Assembly: GCF_900101755.1 (NCBI RefSeq)
Contig: NZ_FNAE01000004.1
Span: 62,001 to 126,000 of the forward strand
From: Ectopseudomonas alcaliphila
GTDB lineage: Bacteria > Pseudomonadota > Gammaproteobacteria > Pseudomonadales > Pseudomonadaceae
DNA: 64,000 nucleotides
Direction of reading: 5' to 3'
Shown: in pieces, positions 62,655 to 64,000 of the stretch
Layout of the letters: the number at the start of each line of letters is the position of its first letter
Position numbering within the stretch: position 1 is the stretch's first letter
Notes under the pieces: generated by a model
Seen by the model: the letters and a program-made list of their open reading frames with translations, nothing else
Databases searched by the model: none
What the model was told of the DNA's origin: nothing
Program-made: the position numbers and the translations under genes

Positions 62655-63664
62655 GTACGTCCAAACTGCTGCCGTTGGCGGCCTGCGTAGCGGCAGCGCT
62701 GTTGCTGGCGAGCTGTTCTTCCAAGCGTCCAGCGCAGCCTGCGGTGGTGCCCGGACAGTCGGCCGGTATCTCTGGTCCGGAAGATTTCAATCGACCCCAC
62801 AAGGATGGCGCGCCCTGGTGGGACGTGGACGTCTCGAAGATTCAGGACGCCATCCCCATGCCCCATTACGGGCCGGTCAAGGCCAGTCCCTATGTGGTGT
62901 TCGGCAAGCAGTACTACCCGATTCAGGATGCCCGTCGCTACCAGGCGACAGGGCCGGCTTCCTGGTATGGCACCAAGTTCCACGGCCAGGCCACTGCCAA
63001 TGGCGAAACCTACGACCTGTACGGTATGACCGCAGCGCACAAGACGCTGCCGCTGCCCAGTTACGTACGCGTGACCAACCTGGAAAACGGCAAGGTCGTG
63101 ACCCTGCGGGTCAATGACCGTGGGCCGTTCTACTCCGACCGTATCATCGACCTGTCCTTCGCGGCGGCGAAGAAGCTCGGCTTCGCCGAAAAGGGCACCG
63201 CGCGAGTCAAGGTCGAAGGCATCGATCCGCATGAGTGGTGGGCGCAGCAGGGCCGTCCGGTGCCGCTGGTGCTGGCCAATAATCAGCCGGCCAAGGCTGC
63301 CGTTGCCCAGCCCGTCGCGCAGCCTGCGCCGCAGCCTGTCGAGCACTATTCGCCGCCGCCCACGCAGCACGCCGCTGCGGTGGTGCCCGTGCAGATCGAC
63401 GCAAAAAAAAACGATTCACTCGGAGCCTCTGGCCTGTATCTCCAGGTGGGAGCCTTCGCCAATCCGGACGCTGCGGAGCTGCTCAAGTCCAAGCTGAGCC
63501 AGAACAGCAGTGTGCCGGTGTTCATCAGCTCAGTGGTGCGCGACCAGCAGATCCTGCATCGGGTCCGCATGGGGCCGATCAGCAACCAGGGCGAGGCTGA
63601 GCAACTGCAGAGCAGCGTGCGCCTGGCCAATCTGGGGCAGCCCACGCTGGTGCGTGCCGACTGA
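62651..63664 (+). CDS. rlpA: RlpA septal lytic transglycosylase
   Basis: A 337-aa lipoprotein: lipobox LLLASC (Cys about residue 24), then a DPBB/RlpA domain (ATGPASWYGTKFHGQATANGETYDLYGMTAAHKTLPLPSYVRVTN ... VNDRGPFYSDRIIDLSFAAAKKLG) with the catalytic Glu and Asp region, then a C-terminal SPOR domain (LYLQVGAFANPDAAELLKSKL). In Pseudomonas RlpA cleaves naked glycan at the septum. ATGA overlap with mltB. Confidence 0.95.
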   Translation: MSTSKLLPLAACVAAALLLASCSSKRPAQPAVVPGQSAGISGPEDFNRPHKDGAPWWDVDVSKIQDAIPMPHYGPVKASPYVVFGKQYYPIQDARRYQATGPASWYGTKFHGQATANGETYDLYGMTAAHKTLPLPSYVRVTNLENGKVVTLRVNDRGPFYSDRIIDLSFAAAKKLGFAEKGTARVKVEGIDPHEWWAQQGRPVPLVLANNQPAKAAVAQPVAQPAPQPVEHYSPPPTQHAAAVVPVQIDAKKNDSLGASGLYLQVGAFANPDAAELLKSKLSQNSSVPVFISSVVRDQQILHRVRMGPISNQGEAEQLQSSVRLANLGQPTLVRAD

Positions 63665-63701
63665 TGGCAACTTAACCGGCCTTTGCCGGACTAAATCCGA
63701 G

Positions 63702-63721
63702 GCTCGCCGTTCGCGGCGAGC
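63702..63721 (+). terminator. Terminator-like hairpin after rlpA
   Basis: GCTCGCCG-TTCG-CGGCGAGC, an 8-bp stem with UUCG loop followed by TTTA, 38 bases past the rlpA stop. It may separate the mltB-rlpA unit from dacA. Confidence 0.55.
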
Positions 63722-63776
63722 TTTACGATGACCCTTAGCAGGGTCGCTAAACCCAAGCATAAATCTCGAGAGACGG

Positions 63777-64000
63777 ATGAACATCACCAGCTTCGCGCAA
63801 CGTGCCTTCCTCTTCCTTTGCCTGCTGAGCGCTCCGCTCGCCTGGTCCAGCCAGCAAGTCGTACCCGCGCCCCCGCAACTGGCGGCGACCTCCTATGTGC
63901 TGATGGATGCAGCCAGCGGCCAGATCCTGGTGGAGAACAACGGCGATGAGCGCCTGCCGCCAGCCAGCCTGACCAAGCTGATGACCGCCTATATCGCGAC
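63777..64000 (+). CDS. dacA: D-Ala-D-Ala carboxypeptidase PBP5 (3' partial)
   Basis: The frame opens at ATG 63777 (AGAGACGG upstream) and runs off the window, about 74 codons seen. Signal peptide MNITSFAQRAFLFLCLLS then ATSYVLMDAASGQILVEN and SLTKLMTAY with the SxxK active-site Ser. DacA removes the terminal D-Ala from murein pentapeptides. It follows rlpA as in other Pseudomonas. Confidence 0.95.
   Translation, partial: MNITSFAQRAFLFLCLLSAPLAWSSQQVVPAPPQLAATSYVLMDAASGQILVENNGDERLPPASLTKLMTAYIA

Overview
The window is high-GC gammaproteobacterial DNA that I read as Pseudomonas, probably the mendocina/oleovorans/alcaligenes group. This rests on the conserved order proA-nadD-rsfS-rlmH-mrdA-rodA-mltB-rlpA-dacA, on other Pseudomonas-type genes (mpl, ubiX, ppa, mtfA, lrgAB) and on the intergenic repeat families. 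The species is inference from gene content. No tRNA, rRNA or CRISPR array was recognised.

Left part (1 to about 27.19 kb): an integrated accessory element whose left end lies outside the window. Bases 1-16145 hold seven head-to-tail genes that match the Methylation Associated Defence System (MADS) of Pseudomonas: mad2 (DNA methyltransferase, 5' end missing), mad3 (AAA ATPase), mad4 (Toprim-like?), mad5 (type I specificity subunit), mad6 (NERD plus two kinase domains plus P-loop ATPase), mad7 and mad8 (giant HerA/FtsK-like ATPase). Five of the six junctions overlap (ATGA or TGATG) and the sixth has a 1-nt gap, so the genes are probably translationally coupled. mad1, the HTH gene of the system, would lie to the left. 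MAD2 and MAD5 should mark self DNA; the others should sense and restrict invading DNA.

From 16.2 to 23 kb come small-gene remnants, a secreted protein, an Xre-type regulator with a palindromic operator, and a minus-strand set typical of Pseudomonas integrative elements: RadC-like, a Cys-rich element protein, YqaJ-type exonuclease, DUF932 and a zinc-ribbon/glycine-zipper protein. Several members are separated by terminator hairpins. A visibly AT-richer block (23.3-25.8 kb) carries an AlpA regulator, a YfjJ/inovirus Gp2-like protein and an unknown protein. A DUF4102 tyrosine integrase (25814-27022) ends the element next to chromosomal ppa.

Right part (27.2-64 kb): chromosomal core. 27.2-33.9 kb has ppa, mtfA, a degenerate phosphatase/kinase fusion, an acetyltransferase, mpl, ubiX and two small envelope proteins. 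34-41.9 kb has a YbaK deacylase, an MBL hydrolase, thiolase, acyl-CoA dehydrogenase, an NCS2 permease and an acyl-CoA synthetase, a likely acyl-CoA catabolism cluster. A PAS histidine kinase/FixJ-type regulator pair is divergent from it, across a gap with a CGGTAAT palindrome. 44.7-55.5 kb has a periplasmic-sensor GGDEF-EAL protein, a methyltransferase, a MORN-repeat/caspase-fold lipoprotein, MaoC, lrgAB, a Lon-N protein, a DedA-PAP2 fusion and a 3-methyladenine glycosylase. 55.7-64 kb is the proline/NAD/ribosome/cell-elongation cluster, ending inside dacA.

The core intergenic regions carry MITE-like elements with terminal inverted repeats. Two of them share a core hairpin whose arms differ in sequence but keep pairing. 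Other perfect inverted repeats are also present.
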